From: an uncultured Opitutia bacterium
GTDB lineage: Bacteria > Verrucomicrobiota > Verrucomicrobiia > Opitutales > Opitutaceae
Length of the DNA stretch: 64,000 nucleotides
Direction: 5' to 3'
Assembly: GCA_903862955.1 (NCBI GenBank)
Contig: CAIPAH010000023.1
Coordinates: 1 to 64,000, forward strand
Positions 51,846 through 60,521 of the stretch are shown here, in pieces. The notes beneath the pieces are model-generated. The model had not been told where the DNA came from, searched no databases, and saw only the letters and a program-made list of their open reading frames with translations. A program made the translations under genes and the position numbers. Numbering within the stretch: the first letter of the stretch is position 1; each line of letters starts with the position of its first letter.

Positions 51846-53753
51846 TCAGAGCACCTGTAGCTTCTTGCGGTAGAACGCCACGACTTCGGCGGGGTCGTCG
51901 GTGAAGAGGATGTAGTCGGCCATCCACGCCGGGGCGCGATTGGTGCGGATCATTTCGCGCACCTGTTTGCGGAGGTCGCCCCAGAAGCGCGCGTTGAAGA
52001 ACACATACGGCACGCGCGGGCGGATGCCGAGCTTGAGGTTGCACATTTCGATGCCGATTTCCTCGAGCGTGCCGACGCCGCCGACGTTGAAGATGCAAAA
52101 ATCCGCCGCCTCGAACCATTTCTGGCGGAAGTGCCGGGACGATTCCTGGAAGGTGTTGAAGAAATCCACGCCGAACTCCGGCGGCTGGGCCTCGAGTTCG
52201 AGGAAGCACGCGCCGGTGAGCGCGCCCTGGCCGCGGGCCTGATCGGTGGCGAGGCGCATGACGCCGCCGCCGCCGCCGGTGAGCACCCCGACATTGGGGC
52301 CGATGAAGCCGGTGAGCTGCTCGACGAGGCCGGTGATGCGGGCGGTGTCGGCCGCGTCGATGCCGACCGCGGAGCCGTAGAACGCGAGGATCGTGGTTTC
52401 CTGGAATTTGCGCGCGAGTTCCTCGCGCACGAAGAAGCCGTGGTCCTTCTTGTAGGTGTGCAGGTAGAGATCCTTGGTGATGTCGTCGTGCCAGTAGACT
52501 TGGACGCCGATGGCTTCGTAGGTGTCGAGCCGGGCGTGAGCATTGCTGGAAAGGAAGTAACCGTGGGTGCGCGACGCCTTGCGGAAGATGATGCGCCGGA
52601 GCTTCACGTCGCCGATACGGGTCAGGAGCTCGATGTGCTCGAGCAGGTCCGGAAAGTAGTCCATCACGAGCGTGTCGGCGTCGGGCGGCGCGTCGTCGAG
52701 GGCCTGGATCATGGTGCGACTGCCGATGGGGCAGGCGTCGCCCTCGAGGAATTTCTTGAGGTCCTCGTTGGCGCGGACGAGCACGCTGCGGTTCTCCATC
52801 GTGCCGCTTTGGCCGCGGACGCTGATCTTGGTCCTGGGGCGGGCCTCGGCGTTGTGGACCGGCGGATTGGTGTCGAGGCACTTGTAGAGGTTGCTCGACG
52901 TGGCCAGCAGGCGGACGCGCTTCTTGGTGAGGGTCTTGACCTCGGGGTTCGTGAACGGCGGCGCGCGGAAAATGTCGACCGACACCATGGGGTTCACCAC
53001 GGGCTGGTCGCCGGTGTTGTAGATCTCGAGCATGACATTCGTGCCGAACGTCTTGATCGGGTCGAGGAGGACGGCGCTGGTGTGGAGGCCGAAGTTGCCC
53101 TCGCCCTGGTTGAGCACGACGAAGTGCTCCTTCAGATACATCGAGCAGCTCGTGAGGATGCCGGCCCGCGGCGCGATGGTGAGCGGGGAGGCGTCGTGGC
53201 GGACCTGCACCTTGTCGAGGAAGTTGCGGCCGGCGTTGCCGCTGACGATGTGCTCGAAGTTGAGGCGGGAAAGCTTGGTGGAGAGGGTGTAGCTGACCTG
53301 GTGCGGCGTGAGGAAAACCCGGCCGCGGCTATCGATGCTGATCGTGTTGGGCAGCTTGAGGTCGTTGTGCTTGATCGCCTCCCAGATTTCGCCGGAGGAG
53401 AGCTTGGCGGCGGCGGGCGCGTGGAAGAGGCGCCCGACGGGGGTGCCGGGGCGCAGGAGCTTCTTCCAGTAGGGGGAATCGGGGAAGCTGCCGTCGAAGA
53501 TGAACGCGTCCGCGTCCAGGACCAGGCGGTTGCCGTCGGCCCGGACCGGTCCATGGGTCAGCATTTCTATCCCAATGCGGGCGAGGGAGCTGCGTTCGGT
53601 GAAGTGGAGTTCGCCGAGGATGGGCTTGAGGTAATCCAGCTCGGCGGGATGACGCAGCCAGAAGGCCAGGGTGAGGGCGACCGTGCGCTCGTCCTTGTTC
53701 TTTACAGTGAGGATTTGCCCATCGTGGCTCGTCCAAAATTGATCGGGGTTCAT
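51846..53753 (-). CDS. Two-part protein: unknown N-terminal region with C-terminal LOG-like domain
   Basis: The 635-residue protein ends in a Rossmann-like LOG/lysine-decarboxylase-type domain: FYGSAVG near 457, TGGGGGVM near 490 and GGVGTLEEIG near 556, the PGGxGTxxE signature. The N-terminal 330 or so residues are beta-rich (VFLTPHQVSYTLSTKLSRL and later MLEIYNTGDQP) and recall dCTP-deaminase/dUTPase-like folds, though I cannot assign them. The central section contains GQSGTMENRS. The LOG domain hydrolyses nucleoside-phosphate bases. ATG 53753 is chosen; divergent from the FKBP gene. Confidence 0.78.
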   Translation of the reverse strand: MNPDQFWTSHDGQILTVKNKDERTVALTLAFWLRHPAELDYLKPILGELHFTERSSLARIGIEMLTHGPVRADGNRLVLDADAFIFDGSFPDSPYWKKLLRPGTPVGRLFHAPAAAKLSSGEIWEAIKHNDLKLPNTISIDSRGRVFLTPHQVSYTLSTKLSRLNFEHIVSGNAGRNFLDKVQVRHDASPLTIAPRAGILTSCSMYLKEHFVVLNQGEGNFGLHTSAVLLDPIKTFGTNVMLEIYNTGDQPVVNPMVSVDIFRAPPFTNPEVKTLTKKRVRLLATSSNLYKCLDTNPPVHNAEARPRTKISVRGQSGTMENRSVLVRANEDLKKFLEGDACPIGSRTMIQALDDAPPDADTLVMDYFPDLLEHIELLTRIGDVKLRRIIFRKASRTHGYFLSSNAHARLDTYEAIGVQVYWHDDITKDLYLHTYKKDHGFFVREELARKFQETTILAFYGSAVGIDAADTARITGLVEQLTGFIGPNVGVLTGGGGGVMRLATDQARGQGALTGACFLELEAQPPEFGVDFFNTFQESSRHFRQKWFEAADFCIFNVGGVGTLEEIGIEMCNLKLGIRPRVPYVFFNARFWGDLRKQVREMIRTNRAPAWMADYILFTDDPAEVVAFYRKKLQVL

Positions 53754-53906
53754 AGGGAAAGGGGTCAGGATATGTCGGATTGGCGTCGCGGACACAAGCG
53801 GGGAGTAATTGGTTGCCTTTCCCCGGGACGGCTGGCACATGGAAAACTTTACGGCACAAAGTCCGGCCGATTCGTTCCATATCCCTTCGACCCCACGTTC
53901 TCATTC

Positions 53907-54758
53907 ATGAAACTCCCATCCTCTGTCATGACCTGCCTCCTGGCGCTCGGCCTTACGGCCACGCTCCGGGCCCAGGACATCAAGCTCAACATCCCCGGCG
54001 GGGCCACTCCGCCGGCGTCCGCCCCCGCCGCGGCTCCCGCAGCGGCGGCCCCGACCGCGCCGGCCCCGGTGTTCACCGAGAGCCAGCTCCTTGAGGAGTA
54101 TGGCTGGTTCATCGGCAAGCGCGTCGGCTTGAGCGACCTCAACTTCACCCAGCAACAGATTGAGGCTGTCCTGAAGGGCCTCACGGCCGCGTCGTTCGGC
54201 AAGCCCTCGCCCCATGAGCTCGAAAAGATCGGCCCGAAGATGGATGAGTTCATCAAGGCCAAGCAGGCGGAATATATGTCCAAGCTGAAGGCGAAGAGCC
54301 TCGCGGACGCCGCCGTCCTCCTGACCGAGGTCAAGAAGAAGAAGGGCGTGACCGTGCTGCCGGACGGCCTGTGCTACGAGATTTTCGCCCAGGGCGAGGG
54401 TCCGGGCCCGAAGCCCACGGACACGGTGACGGCGCATTACGTCGGCGCGCTCGTCGATGGCACGGTGTTTGACAGCTCCGTCTCCCGCCAGGAACCCATC
54501 GCGCTGCCGCTTTCCCAGATGATCCCGGGTTGGATCGAGGGCCTGCAGAAGATCGGCAAGGGCGGCAAGATCCGCCTCTACATTCCGCCGGACCTCGCCT
54601 TTGGCGATGATACGCGTCCCGGCATCCCGCCTGGTTCGACCCTGGTCTTCGACGTCGAAATCCTCGACATCAAGCCCACGCCGCCCGCTCCCCCGGCCGC
54701 CGTCGACACGTCGACCCCGCCGCCGCCCGACGCCCCCGCGGCCCAGCCCGGCAAATAA
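53907..54758 (+). CDS. FKBP-type peptidyl-prolyl isomerase, exported
   Basis: The 283-residue protein has a signal peptide (cleavage near residue 22, LRA-QD), an Ala/Pro-rich linker (about 32-55), an N-terminal FKBP dimer domain (ESQLLEEYGWFIGKRVG onward) and a C-terminal FKBP catalytic domain (VTAHYVGALVDGTVFDSS, IPGWIEGLQKIGKGG, GIPPGSTLVFDVEIL). It resembles the FkpA/Mip group of periplasmic folding helpers. The tail is again Pro/Ala-rich. A strong terminator follows. Confidence 0.94.
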   Translation: MKLPSSVMTCLLALGLTATLRAQDIKLNIPGGATPPASAPAAAPAAAAPTAPAPVFTESQLLEEYGWFIGKRVGLSDLNFTQQQIEAVLKGLTAASFGKPSPHELEKIGPKMDEFIKAKQAEYMSKLKAKSLADAAVLLTEVKKKKGVTVLPDGLCYEIFAQGEGPGPKPTDTVTAHYVGALVDGTVFDSSVSRQEPIALPLSQMIPGWIEGLQKIGKGGKIRLYIPPDLAFGDDTRPGIPPGSTLVFDVEILDIKPTPPAPPAAVDTSTPPPPDAPAAQPGK

Positions 54759-54770
54759 GTTCTTCGAACT

Positions 54771-55901
54771 TCAACGAGCCCCCGGTTTTTTCGCCGGGGG
54801 CTTTTTCTTGCCCGTTTTTGTCGCGGGTTCTGCGCCGACGGCCGTCCGCAGGTCGGCCAGGAAGGCCGCCACGTCCTGCTGGGTGGTGTCCCAAGCGCAC
54901 ATCAGCCGGTAGCCGTGTTCCCCCGTGAAATCGTAGAAGTGCCAGCCCCGGGCCGCGAGGGCCGTGGCGACCTTGGGCGGCATTTGAACGAACACGCCGT
55001 TTGCCTCGGGCTCCATGATGAGCCGTAGCGTCGGCAGGGTCCGGATGGTCGTGGCGAGCTGCCGGGCCCGGGCGTTGGCGTTGGCACCATTCCGCAGCCA
55101 GGTGCCGTCGCTTAGGAGCGCGATCCACTGCGCGGCGGCAAAGCGCATCTTTGAGTCGAGCTGGCCGGCCTGCTTGACGCGGTGGGCGAAATCGCGGCCG
55201 AGCGTGAGATTGAAGAACACCACGGCGACGGACGAGCTCAGGCCGTTCTTCGTGCCGCCGAAGCAGAGCACATCCACGCCGGCGCGCCAGGTGAAGTCGG
55301 CGGGCGTGAAGCCGCGCTCGGCGAGGGCGGCCGCGGCGTTGGCGAAACGCGCGCCGTCCATGTGCACCGCCATGCCGTTGGCGTGGGCCAGCTTCGCGAG
55401 CGCGCGCACCTCGGCGGGCGTGTAGAGCGTGCTCCATTCGGTGGACTGCGTGAGCGAGAGCGCGCCCGGCTTTTGAAAATGGACGCCGCGCTCGCGCCGA
55501 AGGACGGGTTCGATGTCCGCGGGCCAGAGCTTGCCGTGCGCTCCCGGGAGCGCGACGAGCTTGGACCCGCCGGTGAAGAATTCCGGCGCGCCGCATTCGT
55601 CGGTGTCCACGTGCGCCTGCTGGTGGCAGAGGATGCTCTGGTGGCTGCGGCAGAGCTGGGCGACGGCGAGCGCGTTGGCGGCGGTGCCATTGTAGACCAA
55701 GTGCACGTCGCAGGCGGTCCCGAACACCTTCCCAAAGCAGCGGTTCAGGTCGGACGACCACGCGTCGGCGCCGTAGCTTTCCACGCTCCCGGTGTTGGCG
55801 GCGGCGAGCGCGGCCCAGGCTTCCGGGCAGATGCCGGCGGTGTTGTCGCTGGCGAACGTGAAGTCGGCGCGGGGAGCCGGGGTGATTTTCGTGTTTGGCA
55901 A
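54771..55901 (-). CDS. Threonine aldolase-family PLP enzyme
   Basis: The 376-residue protein belongs to the beta-eliminating-lyase/threonine aldolase group: FASDNTAG, HQQAHVDTDECGAPE, the helical VHMDGARFANAAAAL and the PLP lysine in CFGGTKNG. These enzymes split L-threonine or allo-threonine to glycine and acetaldehyde. The C-terminus (KKKPPAKKPGAR) is basic and is partly encoded by the terminator of the convergent FKBP gene. It is divergent from aroK, with 35 bases between starts. Confidence 0.9.
   Translation of the reverse strand: MPNTKITPAPRADFTFASDNTAGICPEAWAALAAANTGSVESYGADAWSSDLNRCFGKVFGTACDVHLVYNGTAANALAVAQLCRSHQSILCHQQAHVDTDECGAPEFFTGGSKLVALPGAHGKLWPADIEPVLRRERGVHFQKPGALSLTQSTEWSTLYTPAEVRALAKLAHANGMAVHMDGARFANAAAALAERGFTPADFTWRAGVDVLCFGGTKNGLSSSVAVVFFNLTLGRDFAHRVKQAGQLDSKMRFAAAQWIALLSDGTWLRNGANANARARQLATTIRTLPTLRLIMEPEANGVFVQMPPKVATALAARGWHFYDFTGEHGYRLMCAWDTTQQDVAAFLADLRTAVGAEPATKTGKKKPPAKKPGAR
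54777..54806 (+). terminator. Rho-independent terminator of the FKBP gene, inside the convergent gene
   Basis: The stem AGCCCCCGG/CCGGGGGCT is followed by TTTTT. The stem begins 19 bases after the FKBP stop codon and lies within the final codons of the convergent aldolase-like gene (54771-55901). Confidence 0.9.
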
Positions 55902-55936
55902 GGCGGGGCAGGAGCCGTTTCGTGACAGCGCACGCG

Positions 55937-56491
55937 ATGAATGCGGCAGACGTCAATCTCTACCTCGTCGGTTTCATGGGCACGGGCAAGACCACCGTGG
56001 GGCGCGCCGTGGCCCAGCGGCTCGGTTTTACGCTGGTGGACAGCGACCACGAGATCGAGCGGCTGTGCGGGAAGAGCATCTCCGAGATTTTCGCGAGCGA
56101 AGGCGAGGCGGCGTTTCGCGCGCACGAGAAGACGTTCGTCACGAGCGGGCACGCCGCGACGCGGACGCTGGTGGCCTGCGGCGGCGGCATCGTGATGCAG
56201 CCCGGCGTGCTCGAGCTGCTCAAGTCCCGCGGCGTGGTGATCTGCCTGCACGCCTCGATCGAGACGATCCTTGAGCGCACCGCCCGCAACCGCAACCGGC
56301 CGCTGCTCAACGTGGGCAATCCCGAGGAGCGCGTGCGGGCGCTGTACGCGGAGCGCGAGGCGGTTTACAAGCGGTCGGGCGCGGTGATCCTCACCGACTC
56401 GCGGCCGCTCAGCGACATCGTCGCCCACGTCGTGCGCACCTGGCGGCGCGAGGCGGCGGACTTCGCGCGCCGGACGCCCGGCGCCGCCTGA
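55937..56491 (+). CDS. aroK: Shikimate kinase
   Basis: The 184-residue kinase of the chorismate pathway has a Walker A loop in VGFMGTGKTTVG, the shikimate-binding VDSDHEIERL and VACGGGIVM, and the lid RNRNRPLL. I chose ATG 55937; an in-frame GTG lies 15 bases upstream. queG follows after one base, so translation is probably linked. Confidence 0.96.
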   Translation: MNAADVNLYLVGFMGTGKTTVGRAVAQRLGFTLVDSDHEIERLCGKSISEIFASEGEAAFRAHEKTFVTSGHAATRTLVACGGGIVMQPGVLELLKSRGVVICLHASIETILERTARNRNRPLLNVGNPEERVRALYAEREAVYKRSGAVILTDSRPLSDIVAHVVRTWRREAADFARRTPGAA

Positions 56492-56492
56492 C

Positions 56493-57626
56493 ATGGAGGC
56501 GCGCGCGGAGGAGTTGCGCCGGCGGCTGGCCGCGCTGGGTTTCGATGACGTGCGCTTCGCCGCGACTGCGGCGCTCACCGACGAAGGGCTGCCCGCGTGG
56601 CTCGCGGCGGGCCTGCAGGCCGATATGCAATGGATGGAGCGCACCGCCGAAAAACGCCTGCAGCCTGACGCGGTGCTACCGGGCGCGCGCTCCATCATCA
56701 TGCTGGGCGTGAATTACGGTCCCGCCCGGCCGACCGGCGGCAGCGTGCAGTGGGCGAGGTATGCGCTGCACGACGACTACCACGACACGGTCAAGCCGGG
56801 CCTGGTCGCGGCCGGGCGCGCGCTCGAGGAAATTTACGGCGTGAAAGGCGAGGACTACCGCTACTATGTCGACACCGGGCCGGTGCTGGAGCGCAGCTGG
56901 GCGGCGCGCGCGGGCGTGGGTTTCGTCGGCAAGAACGCGATGTTGATCTCGCGCCGGTACGGCAACTGGCTGCTGCTCGCGGCTATCCTGGCGCGCGTGG
57001 AGCTGCCGCCGGATCCGCCGATTCGCAAGAAATTCGAAATTCGAAATTCGAAATTCGAGAATGCCCCCGGCCTGTTGTGCGGCAAGTGCACGCGCTGTCT
57101 CGACGCGTGCCCGACGAACGCCTTCCCGCGTCCGGGCGTCGTCGATGCGCGGCGGTGCATTTCCTACCAGACGATCGAGAACAAGGGCGTGATTCCGCGG
57201 GCGCTGCGCGCGGGCATCGGCGCGCATGTTTACGGCTGCGATGTTTGCCTCGAGGTGTGCCCGTGGAACCGGTTCGCGCAGGCGGGCCGGCGGATGCTTT
57301 TGACGGTGCGGGACGAGATTGGCGCGTTGACGCTGGCTGAACTGCTGGAGCTCACGCCCGAGCGGTTCGCGGCGGTGTTCAAGGGCACGCCGATCAAGCG
57401 CGTGAAGTTCGCCGGTCTGCTGCGCAACGCCTGCATCGTCGCGGGTAACTCGGGCGATCGCAGCCTGCTCCCGGCGCTCGTGCGGCTGGCGGCGCACGAC
57501 GTGGCACTCATCCGCGTCCACGCCGTCTGGGCGGTGCGACGGCTCGGTGGGGACGCGATGCTCGCGTCCCTGCGGGCCGGCGAGAAGGACGCGTCCGTGT
57601 TGGAAGAATACGCGGCGGCCGACTAG
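56493..57626 (+). CDS. queG: Epoxyqueuosine reductase QueG with a heptamer-repeat insertion
   Basis: The 377-residue enzyme performs the last step of queuosine formation in tRNA using cobalamin and two [4Fe-4S] clusters: LCGKCTRCLDACPTNAF and CDVCLEVCPWNRF. The core AARAGVGFVGKNAMLIS and the C-terminal HEAT-like part follow the family. A stretch at residues about 180-189 (KKFEIRNSKFEN) is encoded by four perfect copies of the 7-base unit AAATTCG, just before the first cluster motif. A change of one unit would shift the frame. Its TAG overlaps the convergent thioesterase stop. Confidence 0.94.
   Translation: MEARAEELRRRLAALGFDDVRFAATAALTDEGLPAWLAAGLQADMQWMERTAEKRLQPDAVLPGARSIIMLGVNYGPARPTGGSVQWARYALHDDYHDTVKPGLVAAGRALEEIYGVKGEDYRYYVDTGPVLERSWAARAGVGFVGKNAMLISRRYGNWLLLAAILARVELPPDPPIRKKFEIRNSKFENAPGLLCGKCTRCLDACPTNAFPRPGVVDARRCISYQTIENKGVIPRALRAGIGAHVYGCDVCLEVCPWNRFAQAGRRMLLTVRDEIGALTLAELLELTPERFAAVFKGTPIKRVKFAGLLRNACIVAGNSGDRSLLPALVRLAAHDVALIRVHAVWAVRRLGGDAMLASLRAGEKDASVLEEYAAAD
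57030..57057. repeat. Four tandem AAATTCG heptamers inside queG
   Basis: Exactly four consecutive copies of AAATTCG (28 bases) lie in the coding region. Since 7 is not a multiple of 3, gain or loss of one unit would frameshift queG. Confidence 0.95.
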
Positions 57627-58021
57627 AACAACGCGCTCATCTTCGCGACGAAGGCCGGCGGGGGGCGGGTGGGGCGGCCGTGCAGGTCGCAGAAGGCGTG
57701 GGAACTGTGGCCCGTTGCGAGGAGCTCCTCGCCGCGAAAGACCTCATATTCGAGGCGGATGCGCAGCAGCGGCTTTTCCTTCATCGTGGCGACGATCGTG
57801 AGCGTGTCGTCGTAGAGTGCGGGCCGGACGAATTTCGCCGCGACTTCCAGCACGGGAATGCGGTAGCCGTCGGTCTCCAGCTGGCGATAGGGAAAGCCCT
57901 GTTCGCGCAGGAGGGCAGTGCGCGCCACCTCGAACCACGGGAGGTAGTTGGCGTGATAGACGATGCCCATCATATCGGTCTCGGCGTAGCGGACCGTGAC
58001 TTCCACGCGTGATTGGATCAT
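57623..58021 (-). CDS. YbgC-type 4-hydroxybenzoyl-CoA thioesterase-family protein
   Basis: The 132-residue hot-dog protein starts MIQSRVEVTVRYAETDMMGI and then VYHANYLPWFEVAR, with the catalytic Asp16 of the YbgC/4HBT family. It hydrolyses acyl-CoA or acyl-ACP thioesters. Its ATG overlaps the stop of the upstream GT4 gene by four bases (ATGA), so they are coupled. The stop overlaps the queG stop (CTAG at 57623-57626). Confidence 0.92.
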   Translation of the reverse strand: MIQSRVEVTVRYAETDMMGIVYHANYLPWFEVARTALLREQGFPYRQLETDGYRIPVLEVAAKFVRPALYDDTLTIVATMKEKPLLRIRLEYEVFRGEELLATGHSSHAFCDLHGRPTRPPPAFVAKMSALF

Positions 58022-59181
58022 GATTCTGTCCCCCCTGCCGGGTTGCCGAACAGGGCCGTGGCGGATTCCTTCCAGCAGTTGCGGCCGGCCCATTCGCGGC
58101 CGGCGTTGCCCAGCTGGTGGCGGAGATTTTCGTCGTGGATCAGCCGTTCGAACGCCGCCGCGAGTTGGGCGGGGCGGTCGGGCGGCACCAGAAGCCCCGT
58201 GACGCCGTCAGCGACCGCTTCGGATACGCCGCCGACATCGTGCGCGACCACGGGCAGACCGTGCGCCGCGGCCTCGAGATAGACCAGGCCGAAGCCCTCG
58301 ATGCTGTGGTCGAGGTTTACGCTGGTCATCGCGAAGATGTCGGCGCGGTCATAAACCTCCGAGAGCTCGTCGTCGGGCAAATTGCCCAGGAAATTGACGG
58401 TGAAGTCCGACTCCGCCGCGGCGATGCGCAGTGTCTCGGCGTAGCTGCCCTTGCCTGGGGCGCCGACGACCCAGTATTCGAGCTGTGCGCGCACCGCGGG
58501 GGCGAGGGCCTGGAGCGCACGGAGTGTGAGGAGCTGGCCCTTGCGGGGATGCAGCCGGCCCACGGTGAGCACGATGATTTTTCCCTTCGTGCGGATCGGC
58601 TTGGGGGGAACGACCACGAAGTCGGTCCGCAAGGCGCCGGGCGTGAGGAAGATCTTGTCGGCGGCCTCGGGGAAGGACGCGAGCAGCAGCTCCTGCGTGT
58701 AGTTCGTGAGCGTGCTGATGCGCGAGGCGTGGCGGATGAGACGGCGGGCGAGCCAGTGGCGGACGGGGCTGCGGGTGAACTTCAGGATTTCCGAGCCGTG
58801 GAAGGTCAGCACGAGCCGGCTGGGGCGAAACGCGTGGAAGAACTGCAGGAGCATCATCGTCAGCATCGGCCCGGGCTCGGGCAGATAAACGATGGCGTGG
58901 CGCAGTTCGCGTCGGGTGCGCACCAAGTGGCAGGCCAGCCGGAACTGGCACCAGAGATCATGCGTGCCCTTGAGCGGCAGGCGGCGCAGCCGGAAGGGCC
59001 ATTTTTTCTCGCCTTGGGGCGGAGCGGACGGCGCCCAAACCTCCACGTCGAATCCGAGACCGGCGCTGGCGCGGGCGATTTCCTCGGCGAAGGTCGCGAT
59101 GCCGCCCCGGACCGGGTAAAACTCATGAGTGATGAGGAATACGGGACTCGCGGCGAAAGGCGGGCTGGGGGAAAGACTCAT
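58018..59181 (-). CDS. Glycosyltransferase family 4 protein
   Basis: The 387-residue GT-B enzyme has an N-terminal ITHEFYPVRGGIATFAEEIA, the LTVGRLHPRKGQ motif that opens the second domain and the EGFGLVYLEAAAHGLPVV pattern (EX7E). It likely transfers a sugar to a lipid or polysaccharide. It is co-translated with a thioesterase on the same strand and stands next to the acyl-carrier operon that runs the other way. Confidence 0.92.
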   Translation of the reverse strand: MSLSPSPPFAASPVFLITHEFYPVRGGIATFAEEIARASAGLGFDVEVWAPSAPPQGEKKWPFRLRRLPLKGTHDLWCQFRLACHLVRTRRELRHAIVYLPEPGPMLTMMLLQFFHAFRPSRLVLTFHGSEILKFTRSPVRHWLARRLIRHASRISTLTNYTQELLLASFPEAADKIFLTPGALRTDFVVVPPKPIRTKGKIIVLTVGRLHPRKGQLLTLRALQALAPAVRAQLEYWVVGAPGKGSYAETLRIAAAESDFTVNFLGNLPDDELSEVYDRADIFAMTSVNLDHSIEGFGLVYLEAAAHGLPVVAHDVGGVSEAVADGVTGLLVPPDRPAQLAAAFERLIHDENLRHQLGNAGREWAGRNCWKESATALFGNPAGGTES

Positions 59182-59356
59182 GCGCGTGCGGCAGTCATCA
59201 AGGGGTTAGGTCGGGACCGGGCCCCTTGCAAGCGTGCCGAATGGGTGGCCGGCGATTAATGCCGGAACTTTCGCCGTCGTTTTACAACCATGGCAGTCTG
59301 CAGGACCAAGAATGGGGTTTACTTTCCGAGACCTGCCAGCATACAAAGGACGAACA

Positions 59357-60334
59357 ATGCCAGATGCCGTTCAACTCAGCCAAGGTGCCGCCAAACCATT
59401 TGTCATTCCAGGCAAACCGTTTGCACCTGAGGATGAGGCCGCACTGCGCGAAGCCCTGAAACGTTGTTCGCCCTCGACCTTTGAGGCGGCGGTGCAGTTT
59501 CGCAAGACGGGCAATCCAGAGCATTTGCCCGCGGTAGTGATCGGCGTCATTGAGCGCTTTGTCGAACCCGACCTGCGCATCAAGCTGAAGGATGCGGACG
59601 ACGATCTCCGCCTGATCGAAGACTTGGGCATCGATTCGCTGACGATGATGGAGATCGTGATCCTCGTGGAGGACGTGCTCCAGATGTCGATCAACAACGA
59701 CGAATTGCGGAACCTGCGCACGGTCGGCGACGTGAAGACTTTCATCGATTGCAAAGTGCGTGGCCTCTCGCTGCCGAAACCCACGAAGTTCCTGCCGATC
59801 GAGCAGATTGCGGCGATCATGCCGGTCCAGCCGCCGTTCCTTTTCCTCAACGAGGCGTCGGTCAGTTCCAATGGCGCCAACGGCAAATACAAGATCTCGG
59901 GCCAGGAGTTCTTCCTGCAGGGTCATTTCAAGGACAACCCCGTCATGCCCGCGTCGATCATGCTCGAGGCGCTTGGCCAGCTCGCGGTGCTTTATCTGCT
60001 GGAGGGTGCGTCGACAGAGCCGGGCAAGGTCATCAGCCCCAATACGATTTTCTTCACCGGCTGCGAGGGCGTGCGCGCCCATCGCGTCTGCCGCCCCGGC
60101 GACATTCTCACCCTCTCGATCAAGCCGAAGCGCATGAAAATGCCGCTGGCGACGTTCGAGGGCGCCATCCGCGTCGGCCAGGAAAAGGCCGCGATCGCAG
60201 AGGAGATCACCATGACCTTCGGTTTTGCCGAGGCCGTTGCGCAGCCCGTGCCCGTCAACGGGACGGCCCCCAAGTTGAATGGCGAGAACGGGAGCCACAG
60301 CCCGACGCCCCTGCGCGCGGCCGTGAACGGCTGA
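59357..60334 (+). CDS. Acyl carrier protein - hot-dog dehydratase fusion
   Basis: The 325-residue protein joins an acyl-carrier-like part (LRLIEDLGIDSLTMMEIVIL, S94 for the phosphopantetheine arm) to a FabA/FabZ-like hot-dog domain (GHFKDNPVMPASIMLEALGQ with H190 and E204). The first 65 residues are an extra region, and the C-terminal tail is Pro/Asn-rich. I chose ATG 59357, preceded by AAAGGA six bases upstream (a good ribosome site, unlike longer alternatives). The fusion would keep the carrier next to its dehydratase. The ketosynthase follows. Confidence 0.88.
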   Translation: MPDAVQLSQGAAKPFVIPGKPFAPEDEAALREALKRCSPSTFEAAVQFRKTGNPEHLPAVVIGVIERFVEPDLRIKLKDADDDLRLIEDLGIDSLTMMEIVILVEDVLQMSINNDELRNLRTVGDVKTFIDCKVRGLSLPKPTKFLPIEQIAAIMPVQPPFLFLNEASVSSNGANGKYKISGQEFFLQGHFKDNPVMPASIMLEALGQLAVLYLLEGASTEPGKVISPNTIFFTGCEGVRAHRVCRPGDILTLSIKPKRMKMPLATFEGAIRVGQEKAAIAEEITMTFGFAEAVAQPVPVNGTAPKLNGENGSHSPTPLRAAVNG

Positions 60335-60360
60335 GCCTCCGTTAACTTTCTGCCTTTTCC

Positions 60361-60389
60361 GGCGGCCTCCTGCGAGGCCGCCTTTTTTG
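60361..60389 (+). terminator. Rho-independent terminator after the carrier-dehydratase gene
   Basis: The stem GGCGGCCTC/GAGGCCGCC with a CTGC loop is followed by TTTTTT. It would separate or attenuate transcription into the following ketosynthase gene. Confidence 0.92.
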
Positions 60390-60521
60390 TGCCGGCGGGA
60401 TTCGCCGCCTCCCGCGTTGACCAGTGGCGAGAACTGGTTTCATCCTCTCAGGTCAATTCCCACCTTTCGCAAGCTCCGCGCCCCCGGCAGGTTCGGGACG
60501 CCGCCTACCACAATTCCACGC

